Positions 34,507 to 42,850 of a stretch of DNA of 64,000 nt are shown here, in pieces. Position numbers and translations under genes: made by a program. Position 1 is the stretch's first letter. Each line of letters starts with the position of its first letter. The notes beneath the pieces were generated by a model that ran no database searches, was not told where the DNA came from, and saw only the letters and a program-made list of their open reading frames with translations. Source of the stretch: Elusimicrobia bacterium HGW-Elusimicrobia-2 (GTDB lineage: Bacteria; CG03); assembly GCA_002841685.1 (NCBI GenBank), contig PHAM01000001.1, forward strand, positions 1 to 64,000, read 5' to 3'.

Positions 34507-36948
34507 TCAAAAATGCCCCCCGACACCGCGAAATGTATTGAGCAATCTATCTATATCCTTATCCCGCGGGAAATTGGGCGATATCTCTTCAAGAAAATTC
34601 ACGGCCTTTTTCCTGTCGCCCCTCATGTAATAGATTTTCGCGAGATTCGTGGCGAAATTCTTTTCTCCGGGATAAAATTTCACGAGCCTCTCATAAACAG
34701 AGGCGGCCTCGTCAAAACGTTTCAGCGATGTGAGACAATTCCCCAGATAAAAAGCGGCGCCCGCATCGCCCGGGTTGGCATCTATTATTTCCCTGAAAAG
34801 AGGCAAAGCTCCGGCGAAATTCTCCGCCTTCACCGCCGCTATGGCTTTATCCCGCCACTTCTCCACGGGAATTCCGAGGCGCGGCAGGAGACTCTCTAAA
34901 TTTCTTTTTGCCGTATCATAGGCCGGATTGATTTCCATGGCTTTTTTATAGAGTTCATAACTTTTGCGCAGGTCGCCCTTAAGCATATAAACATAGGCCA
35001 GATTATTCACGATATCGGGAGAATCCGGCTTCAGCTCAAAAGCGCGGCTGTAAAATTCCTCGGCTTTTTTTATATCTCTTGCCTTTTCCTCCCGCAGAAA
35101 ATGATTTCCGAGCGCCAGAAAATATTCCGCGGACACAGGATTGATCACCGCGGCCTCCCTGTAATTTTTTTCGGCCTCATCCGCTTTACCCATGCTCTGA
35201 TAGGCTATGGCGAGATTATAATATATCTCATCATAGCCAGGGTTGGCTTTAAGAGCTTCTTTGTATGCCCACACCGCCCTGTCATATTTTCCCAATCTCA
35301 TATAGCAATTGCCGAGTTCATAGTTATTATCCGTGTTCCAGTGATAATAACGCCAGGATTTGAGGCAATCTTCAGCGGCGCGCGCTATATCGCCCATACG
35401 CGAACGGGTGAAACCGGTGAAATAATCCATCTCCCCTTTAAAATAATCCGCCTGTTTCTTTATAAAAAATATGACAAGCGCAACTGAAATTATTTTAAGC
35501 GCCAAAGCCGTCTTCAATTTTCGCGAAACGATATACTCACCACGCGAACTTTCCGCCACGGCAATTCCGACCGCCGCCCAAAAGGCCATAACCGGCATGG
35601 GAAAGTTAAGTGTAACGTTGAGCATATTATCAGCAATAAAGCCCGCCGCCGACGCTACACAGGCGAGGATCAGCAGGCTGCCGCCTTCAAAATAGGCGCG
35701 GGATGTTCTAAAAAAGAACACTATCCAAATGGCGGCAAAAAGAAAAAAGCCCACAATCCCCAGCTGAGAGAGCTGTTCAAGAATTTCGTTATGCGAATTA
35801 TTGGCGTGAGTCCTCATACCTCCGAATTCAGGTTTTTCCGCGATTATTTTTCCCTGCTCAACAGGATAGCGTATCTCAAAACTTCCCCAGCCGTGGCCTA
35901 ATACCGGCGACCGCCTGATCATTCTCAGGGATGCATCCCATATGAGCAAACGTTGGTTCAGCGACGCCGCGTCCCCGGAATTCGACAAATTTGCGGAAGA
36001 AGTAATTCTTGAAAAAACCGATGGCTGATCCTTCAGATAAGCCAATTTTGGAAAGACCCAGGCAATCAAAAAAAGCAAAAACACCGCAATCGTCGTTTTT
36101 CTCCACAAGCCCTTTTTGAGCGCAAAAATAAAATAAATAAAAAGCGCAACGCCCGCGCCGCCCCACGAACTCCTGGTCTGGGTGATAAGGAGCGCAAAAA
36201 CATTAAGAGAAAAAACAAGCCCCCACAAAATTGTTGAAAGCGCCTTGACCGAGGCCGAAAAGCCCCAGAGACAAAGTATAATAATAACAACTTCAAAGCT
36301 GGCGATAAAGTTGGGGTTTCCGAAAGTTGACACGCTGCGCGAGCCGTAATGGTGGAGGTTCTGCGGCCATATGAATTCATGTCCGGTGTACTGCATAATG
36401 GCGTAGAACGCGGAAATGGAAGCGGTTGCGACGAGCACGTAAATCAAAATTTTTTTATAATAGCTGTCTTTCGCCATAAGAAAAGAAATATAAAAAACAG
36501 CCAGGCAGTTGAACACAAAAAATATCATCCGTTTCCCCCAGAAGACGAAATAAGCCGTTTTCCACTGGGGATAATATATAAGCGCGGCCACCAGCGACAA
36601 TGAGATGAGGATGCCGTAAGCAGCAAGGGGTTTGTCAAGATAGGTCTTCGCGAAAGTTATGTGACCTTTTTTGGAAAAAAGCAGGAGCAAAACGGCGACC
36701 GCGGTCAATGAGCGGAAAATAATATTCTGGATTATGTAGGGGTTGCGCGTCACGGCCGTAAAGAAGATCAGCGGCGAGAAAAATATCGCCGCCGCAAAAA
36801 CCCAGAACGCGGCTGAAAGCGCTTCGTTCCGCCACGGCGGACTTGCAGCTGCCGTGGCGGATGCGCCACGGCGTACGGGGCTTAGAGCCCTTTCAGTATT
36901 TCCGCGGCTCTTTTGTCGTGGGGATCTATTTCCAGAATCTTTAGGCAT
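34507..36948 (-). CDS. O-antigen ligase-like membrane protein with C-terminal TPR domain
   Basis: 813 residues. About eleven membrane helices (about 45-490) contain the Wzy_C/WaaL-type periplasmic loop: SVSTFGNPNF near 205, RSSWGGAGVALF, SPVLGHGWGSF and the conserved MRTHANNSHNEILEQLSQLG (His residues near 380). A soluble TPR domain follows (about 525-800, six to seven units such as GKYDRAVWAYKEALKANPGYDEIYYNLA). It would polymerise or ligate lipid-linked glycan or glycosylate proteins in the periplasm. The start lies 67 bases inside the preceding gene and the first ~40 residues (Ala/Arg-rich) are partly encoded by short G+C palindromes, so the true start is doubtful. Confidence 0.8.
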   Translation of the reverse strand: MPKDSGNRSPRQKSRGNTERALSPVRRGASATAAASPPWRNEALSAAFWVFAAAIFFSPLIFFTAVTRNPYIIQNIIFRSLTAVAVLLLLFSKKGHITFAKTYLDKPLAAYGILISLSLVAALIYYPQWKTAYFVFWGKRMIFFVFNCLAVFYISFLMAKDSYYKKILIYVLVATASISAFYAIMQYTGHEFIWPQNLHHYGSRSVSTFGNPNFIASFEVVIIILCLWGFSASVKALSTILWGLVFSLNVFALLITQTRSSWGGAGVALFIYFIFALKKGLWRKTTIAVFLLFLIAWVFPKLAYLKDQPSVFSRITSSANLSNSGDAASLNQRLLIWDASLRMIRRSPVLGHGWGSFEIRYPVEQGKIIAEKPEFGGMRTHANNSHNEILEQLSQLGIVGFFLFAAIWIVFFFRTSRAYFEGGSLLILACVASAAGFIADNMLNVTLNFPMPVMAFWAAVGIAVAESSRGEYIVSRKLKTALALKIISVALVIFFIKKQADYFKGEMDYFTGFTRSRMGDIARAAEDCLKSWRYYHWNTDNNYELGNCYMRLGKYDRAVWAYKEALKANPGYDEIYYNLAIAYQSMGKADEAEKNYREAAVINPVSAEYFLALGNHFLREEKARDIKKAEEFYSRAFELKPDSPDIVNNLAYVYMLKGDLRKSYELYKKAMEINPAYDTAKRNLESLLPRLGIPVEKWRDKAIAAVKAENFAGALPLFREIIDANPGDAGAAFYLGNCLTSLKRFDEAASVYERLVKFYPGEKNFATNLAKIYYMRGDRKKAVNFLEEISPNFPRDKDIDRLLNTFRGVGGHF
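36829..36873. repeat. Cluster of G+C-rich palindromes at the start of the second O-antigen ligase gene
   Basis: CCGCCACGGC (36829-36838) is perfectly inverted at 36851-36860, and a third copy CGCCACGGCG lies at 36864-36873. The 12-base palindrome CCGCCACGGCGG at 36829-36840 recurs exactly at 39015-39026. The units are read as codons of the ligase N-terminus. Confidence 0.6.
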
Positions 36949-39002
36949 GTTTCTTTGGCTAGCGATTTTTTATTGATGGCCTGATAAAAATTCAGCAGGC
37001 TCGTGTACGCTTCCCTGGATCGGGTTATTTCAACAACTTTTTTATAATTAAGCTCGGCTTCGTCGTATTTTTTAGACAGATAAAGGACATTCGCGAGATT
37101 CAGATATGCTTCTACAAACTCTTTCTCTTTGATCTTCTGCCTTGCTATCGCCTCTCCAAAAGCCTGCTCGGCTTCGGCGTATCTTCCCAGCTGCACGAGG
37201 CAATAACCTTTCCTGAAAGGCGATAAGGCGAATATGGGGTCTATGTCCATCGCCTGATTGAATTTTTCAACAGCCTTCTCGTACATGCCCATTTTAAGAT
37301 ATATGTTACCCTCCTGGTAATGCACCTGCACATAATTGGGCGCCATGGCGAGCACATCATCATATTTCGCTATTGTCCGCTGGGGGTCGGTCCGCGCGAC
37401 GCCATTAGGCATTGTTTTATCCCACAGAGGGTGATAGCGCGGCGTCTTATCCCATCTGTCGTTATAGACATTCCCCATAAAATAATGAGCCATTATGAAG
37501 CGCGGCCAGAGGGTGATGACTTTGTCATAATGATAGAGCGCCCTTTCCCAAACCCCCTGCTTTGAATAAGCTATCGCTATATTGTGATTCACATCGGCTA
37601 TGAAAAATTTTCTGAAAAAGAGCATGGAATAAAGCGTCACGGTGATGACGGCGAACTGCAGGATTATCCTGGAAAGATCCCCCAGCGGTATTATATACTT
37701 CTTTTTATCCTTTTCGGGAAAAGTGAGCGCCCCTATCACACCTATCATGAGCCAGAAAAGATGCCCCGATGACACAAAACGCATATGAACATCCACCGCC
37801 GCCTGGGCTAGCATCGCCAGCGCCCCCGACATCCAGCCTATAAGAAGAAATGTCCTGTCAATAAGTTCTTTGCTGGCCGATTGCGACGGCACTCTTTCAA
37901 GTTTTGATAATTTTCCTATCGCTGAATAAAATGTTATAAACAAAACTAACAGAAAAAATCCAAATCCTATCATTCCCTCTTCATAAAAAATCTCCAGGAA
38001 GTCGTTGTGCGCATGATCCGTCTCGGTGTTATGTTTGCCCTCAATCCAGAATATTTCGGGATGACGGAACATCGGATACACTTCCTTGAAACTGCCAATA
38101 CTGGTGCCTACGACGGGATGCTTTTTCAGCATTTCCAGACTTGACATCCATGTAAAAATTCTGAATTTATATGAAATAGGGTTGCCCGCCATGTAGACAA
38201 GACCCAGCAAAAGCGCGAATAAAAGCGGCAGGCCGAATTTTAAGATCTTTAACACTTTTTTTCTGTTAATAAACCCGGCAAAAAGCGCCGTCAGCGTCAG
38301 CGACGAGGCCGTCATCACGGCAAAACCTATAAAACTGCCCTTGGTAACACTGATCCACACACCATAGGCGGCCATGCCATAAAGGCCGGCATAAAGGGGA
38401 TTTCTGGTTTTGAAAAACATGCTGAGCGGCAGAGCCGCCGCGCCCACCAACCAGGCCCCGAAAAAATTGGGATTGCCGAAGGTGGAAAAATGCCGGCTGC
38501 CGAAAGCCCCTTTCCACGCGTAGGGGTCGTAACCCAGCTTCTGCATAACGCCGTAAAAACAAACGACAAAACAGGTCAGCATCAGAACGGAGGTGAGGAT
38601 TTGCACATCTTTGAGTTTTCTGAATTCAAAAAAACCTATAAAGACGAGGCCCGTATAAATACAGCGCCTCCAAAATTCATCAAAAGAAGCCCATATTTTG
38701 AAAGGCGAGCCGGCGTAAGAAAAACAACCCCAGAGAAAATACGCGGCCACGGGAATGAGAAAAGCCATTTCCTCAATGGAAAAGCGCAGCCCGTCCTCCA
38801 ATTTTTTCAGAAGGAAAAGCCCTATGAGGAGAGATCCTCCCACCTGAACAATGGTTATCTTTATCGTCGCCGAATCATAGGTTTTAAGGTAAAAGAATAC
38901 CGCCGCCGAAAAACACAGCGCGGGCGTAAGCAGCACCAGTGCTTTGTGAAGAAAATCAGCCAGCCCTCCGGAAGAAATTACATTAATATCGTTTTTACCC
39001 AC
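36882..39002 (-). CDS. O-antigen ligase-like membrane protein with C-terminal TPR domain (paralogue)
   Basis: 706 residues from the GTG at 39002, chosen because a GGAGAG site lies six bases upstream and the methyltransferase stop ends one base away; the longer frame to 39092 lies inside that gene. About twelve membrane helices (about 20-470) carry Wzy_C features: HFSTFGNPNFFGAWLVG, KHPVVGTSIGSF and TDHAHNDFLEIFYEEG. The C-terminal TPR domain (about 490-700) includes MAPNYVQVHYQEGNIYLKMGMYEKAVEKFNQAMDIDP. It shares architecture with the next gene, so the two are tandem paralogues or two specialised ligase/polymerase enzymes. Substrate unknown. Confidence 0.82.
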   Translation of the reverse strand: MGKNDINVISSGGLADFLHKALVLLTPALCFSAAVFFYLKTYDSATIKITIVQVGGSLLIGLFLLKKLEDGLRFSIEEMAFLIPVAAYFLWGCFSYAGSPFKIWASFDEFWRRCIYTGLVFIGFFEFRKLKDVQILTSVLMLTCFVVCFYGVMQKLGYDPYAWKGAFGSRHFSTFGNPNFFGAWLVGAAALPLSMFFKTRNPLYAGLYGMAAYGVWISVTKGSFIGFAVMTASSLTLTALFAGFINRKKVLKILKFGLPLLFALLLGLVYMAGNPISYKFRIFTWMSSLEMLKKHPVVGTSIGSFKEVYPMFRHPEIFWIEGKHNTETDHAHNDFLEIFYEEGMIGFGFFLLVLFITFYSAIGKLSKLERVPSQSASKELIDRTFLLIGWMSGALAMLAQAAVDVHMRFVSSGHLFWLMIGVIGALTFPEKDKKKYIIPLGDLSRIILQFAVITVTLYSMLFFRKFFIADVNHNIAIAYSKQGVWERALYHYDKVITLWPRFIMAHYFMGNVYNDRWDKTPRYHPLWDKTMPNGVARTDPQRTIAKYDDVLAMAPNYVQVHYQEGNIYLKMGMYEKAVEKFNQAMDIDPIFALSPFRKGYCLVQLGRYAEAEQAFGEAIARQKIKEKEFVEAYLNLANVLYLSKKYDEAELNYKKVVEITRSREAYTSLLNFYQAINKKSLAKETCLKILEIDPHDKRAAEILKGL

Positions 39003-39003
39003 T

Positions 39004-40026
39004 CTAAGCTCTCCCCGCCACGGCGGCCGATTCCCGCGCCTGGCACAGAAAATGCCAGTATGGCACCTTATCCGAAACCGTGACACTGTCAAAGCTGTCT
39101 TTCAGTTTCATTATATCTCTTCTCTCAAAACGCTGTTCTATTGGCGTAAAAAACCTGTCATACACATCCTGTTCTGTCCTTTTTATGCCTTTGCCCCTGT
39201 AAGAATCATAAAGCGGCACCAGACCTGACATTTTAAAACGGTCAAGCACGGATCCGATGAGAACAAGCGGAAAATACACAAAGCGCGCGGCAAGCGGCGG
39301 GATCAGCGTTCTCAAAAAAACGCTCCGGCTCCTTGAAAGGGCGCGCCTTAAAAAAGTCACCCCGGCGAGGATCCACTTGAAATAAAACGGCTTGTTATCC
39401 AGCGCGTAATAGAGATAGACCAGAACTCGCGGAGAATATTTTTTAAGTTTTCTAACTTCATCAAGCGCGTCCGTCGGCAGATGATGCAGCACCCCAAGAC
39501 AAAACAGAAAATCCGCGTAATTAGCGCAAAACGGCAGGTCGCTGATATCGCCCATGAAAAACAGGCAGTTTTCCCGCCCCGCCAGGTTTCGTCTGGCCTC
39601 GAATACGGCATCTGAAAAATCAACGAGCATTATCTCTCCGCACACATCTTTGAGAAAATAACTGAACCTGCCTATGCCGCATCCCAGGTCACAGGCGCGT
39701 CTGCCGCGTAGGGATTCAATGTCCACAATATCAAAATATTGCGCGAATTCCTCTCTGTGAGACGGTATTATTTCGCTGTATTTAACCCATTCCTTTCCGA
39801 AGGTGTCCTGAACGTCTTTAGAAAAGTCCGGATAACTGCCGTCGGAAGAAGCCACACCGAGAATTTTCTTGACTTTCTCCGTGTATTTTCCCCGCTCAGA
39901 TAATATGATAACATCATCAATAATCGGATATACCTTAGAGCGCACCACTAGCGCGTCTTTTCCCAGGCATATTTCGTCTGTGCCGAAAATCTGCTTAAGC
40001 GAATTTATCTTGTTATCATAATACAT
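39004..40026 (-). CDS. Class I SAM-dependent methyltransferase
   Basis: 340 residues from the ATG at 40026 (MYYDNKINSL). The open frame continues up to 40131 through a palindromic repeat and is not real there. An N-terminal Trm112-like stretch is about 15-60. The Rossmann SAM motif CDLGCGIGRFS (about 112-122), motif II IMLVDFS and a post-motif FCLGVLHHLPT follow. It probably methylates a glycan or lipid intermediate, judging by its place just before two O-antigen-ligase-like genes. The ribosome site is weak. A G+C palindrome (39015-39026) sits in its final codons. Confidence 0.75.
   Translation of the reverse strand: MYYDNKINSLKQIFGTDEICLGKDALVVRSKVYPIIDDVIILSERGKYTEKVKKILGVASSDGSYPDFSKDVQDTFGKEWVKYSEIIPSHREEFAQYFDIVDIESLRGRRACDLGCGIGRFSYFLKDVCGEIMLVDFSDAVFEARRNLAGRENCLFFMGDISDLPFCANYADFLFCLGVLHHLPTDALDEVRKLKKYSPRVLVYLYYALDNKPFYFKWILAGVTFLRRALSRSRSVFLRTLIPPLAARFVYFPLVLIGSVLDRFKMSGLVPLYDSYRGKGIKRTEQDVYDRFFTPIEQRFERRDIMKLKDSFDSVTVSDKVPYWHFLCQARESAAVAGRA
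39015..39026. repeat. 12-bp palindrome, second copy
   Basis: CCGCCACGGCGG is identical to 36829-36840 and lies in the last codons of the methyltransferase gene. Each copy sits at a boundary of an O-antigen-ligase gene. Confidence 0.5.
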
Positions 40027-40092
40027 AATCAGTGCGTCCACATTTGTATATTTTAGTATAAATGACCCCGTTACACAAGAAAAAAGGGGACG

Positions 40093-40157
40093 AAAAAAAG
40101 GGGACGGAGGAAAGTCAAAAGAATTAAACAAGCGACTTTCCTCCGTCCCCTTTTTTT
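40093..40157. repeat. Perfect 24-bp inverted repeat (GGGGACGGAGG type)
   Basis: Left arm 40093-40116 reads A7-GGGGACGGAGGAAAGTC; the right arm 40134-40157 is its exact reverse complement. The loop is 17 bases. A partial extra copy of the AAAAAGGGGAC edge lies at 40081-40091. It lies between the divergent methyltransferase and queA genes. Similar GGGGACGG palindromes are dispersed mobile repeats in other genomes. The A/T ends could also make it a transcription terminator in either direction. Confidence 0.85.
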
Positions 40158-40238
40158 TATATTTATTTGCGCAGGGGCCTTCTTATTTTGTATTTTATCC
40201 CATGCTTTTAACTTTAAATTTTTCGCAGGGGGGCCGGG

Positions 40239-41267
40239 TTGAGATCATCTCTTTTTAATTTCGAGCTCCCTGAAGAGCTCATCGCCCAGAAACCGGCAAA
40301 AACGCGATCGGGATCCAGTCTCCTGGTTTTTGACAGAAAAAGTGGAAAACGCCGCTTTGAAAAATTCAGCGCTATTATCAAATACTTCCAAAAAGGCGAT
40401 GTTCTCGTGTTAAACGACACGAAAGTCATACCCGCGAGACTCACTGCGATGAGAAAAACAGGCGCTAAAGTGGAGATTTTTGTTTTGCGCCGGTCAAAAA
40501 AACAGGGGCATGAGCTATGGGAATGCCTTATAAAGCCGCTGAAAAAGGTAAAACCCGGCGAAACGCTCATTATAAAAAATTCCCTTCAATGCGAGATCGC
40601 GGAAAAAACTGAAGGCCGGGCTCTGGTAAAATTCAACGGCGAAGTCAAAGAAATTCTCGCTTCCTATGGAAAAATACCCTTCCCACCCTACATCCGTGAA
40701 GTCAGACAAAATCCGCGACGCTATCAGACGGTTTACGCCAGGAACTGCGGCGCTGTCGCGGCCCCGACGGCAGGACTGCACTTCACAAAGGAAATACTCG
40801 GCGCTCTCTCCCGAAAGGGCGTTGAGATAAAATTTATAACACTGCACACGGGATTCGGCACTTTTACGCCGCTGCGCGGAAAGACGATCGAGGAGCACCT
40901 TATGGACGAGGAATTCTTCACCATACCCGAACAAACAGCCCTTGCCGTCAACCGCGCGATAGCCGAAAACCGCCGTGTGTTTGCCTGCGGCACAACGGTG
41001 ACGAGAACACTTGAAAGCAACGCCGTTAAAAAAAACGGGGTCATGACTGTCCGCCACGGGTCCGGCCTCACGGGCATGTACATCACTCCTCCTTATAAAT
41101 TCAAGATCGTCAAATCTCTCATCACCAATTTTCACACACCCCTGTCCAGCCTCATCGTCCTTGTCAGCGCCTTTGCCGGCAGAAAAAATATCATGGAATG
41201 TTACGCGGAAGCCATAAAACGCAGATGGCGCTTTTTCTCCTTCGGCGACGCGATGCTCATATTGTAA
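40239..41267 (+). CDS. queA: S-adenosylmethionine:tRNA ribosyltransferase-isomerase
   Basis: 342-residue enzyme that transfers the ribosyl moiety of SAM to preQ1 in tRNA, making epoxyqueuosine. Family motifs FELPEELIAQKP (8-19), VLNDTKVIPARL (about 58-69), GAVAAPTAGLHFT (about 168-180), HTGFGTFTPLR and LITNFHTPLSSLIVLVSAFAG are complete. The only in-frame start is TTG at 40239, preceded by AGGGGGG; a stop lies eight codons upstream. tgt is not adjacent. The gene is first of a plus-strand group, and a 161-bp MITE-like repeat separates it from murF. Confidence 0.93.
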   Translation: MRSSLFNFELPEELIAQKPAKTRSGSSLLVFDRKSGKRRFEKFSAIIKYFQKGDVLVLNDTKVIPARLTAMRKTGAKVEIFVLRRSKKQGHELWECLIKPLKKVKPGETLIIKNSLQCEIAEKTEGRALVKFNGEVKEILASYGKIPFPPYIREVRQNPRRYQTVYARNCGAVAAPTAGLHFTKEILGALSRKGVEIKFITLHTGFGTFTPLRGKTIEEHLMDEEFFTIPEQTALAVNRAIAENRRVFACGTTVTRTLESNAVKKNGVMTVRHGSGLTGMYITPPYKFKIVKSLITNFHTPLSSLIVLVSAFAGRKNIMECYAEAIKRRWRFFSFGDAMLIL

Positions 41268-41284
41268 ACTTCCTGTCATGGCTC

Positions 41285-41445
41285 AAACATACTTGGAAAA
41301 ACGATTTAGAGCGATATAGGAAAATTTAGGATAAAAAATCGTGTAAAAATTCCGCTTGTTTGAGCGCAAGCGAGTTGCGGAATTTTAGATTTTTTCTCCG
41401 TTAAAAATTTTCCGTCTAGCGAAAAAGATTTTTCCAAGTATGTTT
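41285..41445. mobile_element. MITE-like element with 17-bp terminal inverted repeats
   Basis: AAACATACTTGGAAAAA at 41285-41301 is exactly inverted at 41429-41445. Inside, the halves remain imperfectly complementary (GGAAAATTT near both sides, ATTCCGC/GCGGAAT near the middle), so the whole 161 bp could fold into one long hairpin. There is no open reading frame and no clear target-site duplication. It fills the queA-murF gap and may end queA transcription. The mobilising enzyme is not in the window. Confidence 0.65.
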
Positions 41446-41477
41446 CTGAAATTCTACTGTTTTATACGGCTTTGTGC

Positions 41478-41483
41478 TATAAT
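41478..41483 (+). promoter_or_regulatory. -10 element directly upstream of murF
   Basis: A perfect TATAAT ends five bases before the murF ATG (41489), so transcription would start at or next to the start codon. No Shine-Dalgarno sequence is present and the -35 region is poor. This is the arrangement seen for leaderless mRNAs. Confidence 0.45.
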
Positions 41484-41488
41484 TCGAA

Positions 41489-42850
41489 ATGATATCTCTC
41501 AGCATCAAAGAAATTATAGAAGCGACCGGTGGAAAACTTATCAGCGGTAAAGATAGCGTCAAAATAACAGGTGTTTCCATAGACTCCCGCCGCCTGCGCA
41601 AAGATGATCTCTTCTTCGCACTTAAAGGCTCGCGGCTGGACGGCCACCGTTTCGCCGCGGAAGCGCTCAAGAAATGCCCGGCGGCAATCGTTGAAAAAGC
41701 CCCTCTTATCAAAAGCGGAAAAAGCGTCATCCTCGTTAAAGACAGCCTTTCGGCTCTCAAAAAGACAGCCGCGCTATGGAGAACAAAAATAGAGCCGCGC
41801 GTTATAGCGGTCAGCGGCTCCAACGGAAAAACAAGCACAAAAGACCTGCTCGCCCATATATTGAAAAAACGCTTCCGCGTAAACGCCGCCGAAAAAAGTT
41901 TCAACAATTTTATCGGCCTGCCCCTTACGGTTCTTAACACACCCCGCAGCGCTGACATCATGATCGCCGAGATGGAAACAAATGTGATAGGCGGAATACT
42001 TCGCCTGTGCGAAATCGCCCGGCCCGATACCGGCATTATCACGAACATAAGCGACAGTCATCTGAGCGACCTGAAAACAAGGGAAAATGTGTTCAGAGAA
42101 AAAAGCGAACTGGCCGAATATATTAGCCCGTGCGGGTCTCTTATATTAAACAACGACGATCCATTCGCCGCGAAATTTAAAAAAATTTTCCGCGGAAAGC
42201 TCATAACATATTCGCTGAAAAAGAAGAGCCTCTGCCAAGTGAAAATAATAAAAACGGGTTTGGGCGGCACCGAATTCATCCTCCGCGGAAAAAGCTTTAA
42301 AACTTCCCTGCCCGGAGCATTTAACGCGCTCAACATAGCCGCCGCCATAGCCGCTGCTCGGATTTTCGGAATACCGTGGGAAACAATCATAGAAAGTGTT
42401 AAAACATTCAAAGCTCCCCCGGGGAGAATAAGCGTTAAAAAGATCAAGGGCCGCATATTGGTCAACGATTCTTTCAACGCCAATCCAGGCTCGGCAAAAG
42501 CGCTGGCGGCGCTTCTCAAAAACGAAAAAGGGAGCAAAGCCGTCGTCTTCGCGGATATGCTGGAACTGGGGAAAGATTCTTCACGCCTCCATGCCGAAAC
42601 TGGCGCTGATTTCGCGGCATCGGGCGTGGAATCCGTGCATTATATGGGCAGATTCGGCGACGCTTTCATCAAAGGGTTTAAAAAAATCAATCCGGCTATA
42701 AAATACATTATCCACACGGACAGAAAAAAGTTAATGGCCGCGGCAGTTAAGGAACCGGCAGACATAATAGCGTTCAAAGCTTCGCGGGCGATGAAAATAG
42801 ACGAGATATTCGATCATGTGGTCAAACATATATCTTCTCGGAACCGTTAG
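41489..42850 (+). CDS. murF: UDP-N-acetylmuramoyl-tripeptide--D-alanyl-D-alanine ligase
   Basis: 453-residue Mur ligase of peptidoglycan synthesis. The N-terminal UDP-binding domain has VSIDSRRLRKDDLFFALKG (about 29-47). The central ATP domain has the P-loop SGSNGKTSTKD (109-119), the conserved Glu region AEMETNVIGG, and NISDSHL with the Mur-type His. The C-terminal domain has GRISVKKIKGRILVNDSFNANPGS. It adds D-Ala-D-Ala (made by Ddl, encoded at 52.5-53.4 kb) to UDP-MurNAc-tripeptide. It is separate from the murB-ddl-ftsQA cluster. Its last 35 bases overlap the MFS gene. Confidence 0.93.
   Translation: MISLSIKEIIEATGGKLISGKDSVKITGVSIDSRRLRKDDLFFALKGSRLDGHRFAAEALKKCPAAIVEKAPLIKSGKSVILVKDSLSALKKTAALWRTKIEPRVIAVSGSNGKTSTKDLLAHILKKRFRVNAAEKSFNNFIGLPLTVLNTPRSADIMIAEMETNVIGGILRLCEIARPDTGIITNISDSHLSDLKTRENVFREKSELAEYISPCGSLILNNDDPFAAKFKKIFRGKLITYSLKKKSLCQVKIIKTGLGGTEFILRGKSFKTSLPGAFNALNIAAAIAAARIFGIPWETIIESVKTFKAPPGRISVKKIKGRILVNDSFNANPGSAKALAALLKNEKGSKAVVFADMLELGKDSSRLHAETGADFAASGVESVHYMGRFGDAFIKGFKKINPAIKYIIHTDRKKLMAAAVKEPADIIAFKASRAMKIDEIFDHVVKHISSRNR

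Noticed and set aside
40027-40131. 35-codon N-terminal extension of the methyltransferase
   Set aside because: It reads through the 24-bp palindromic repeat and has no ribosome site.
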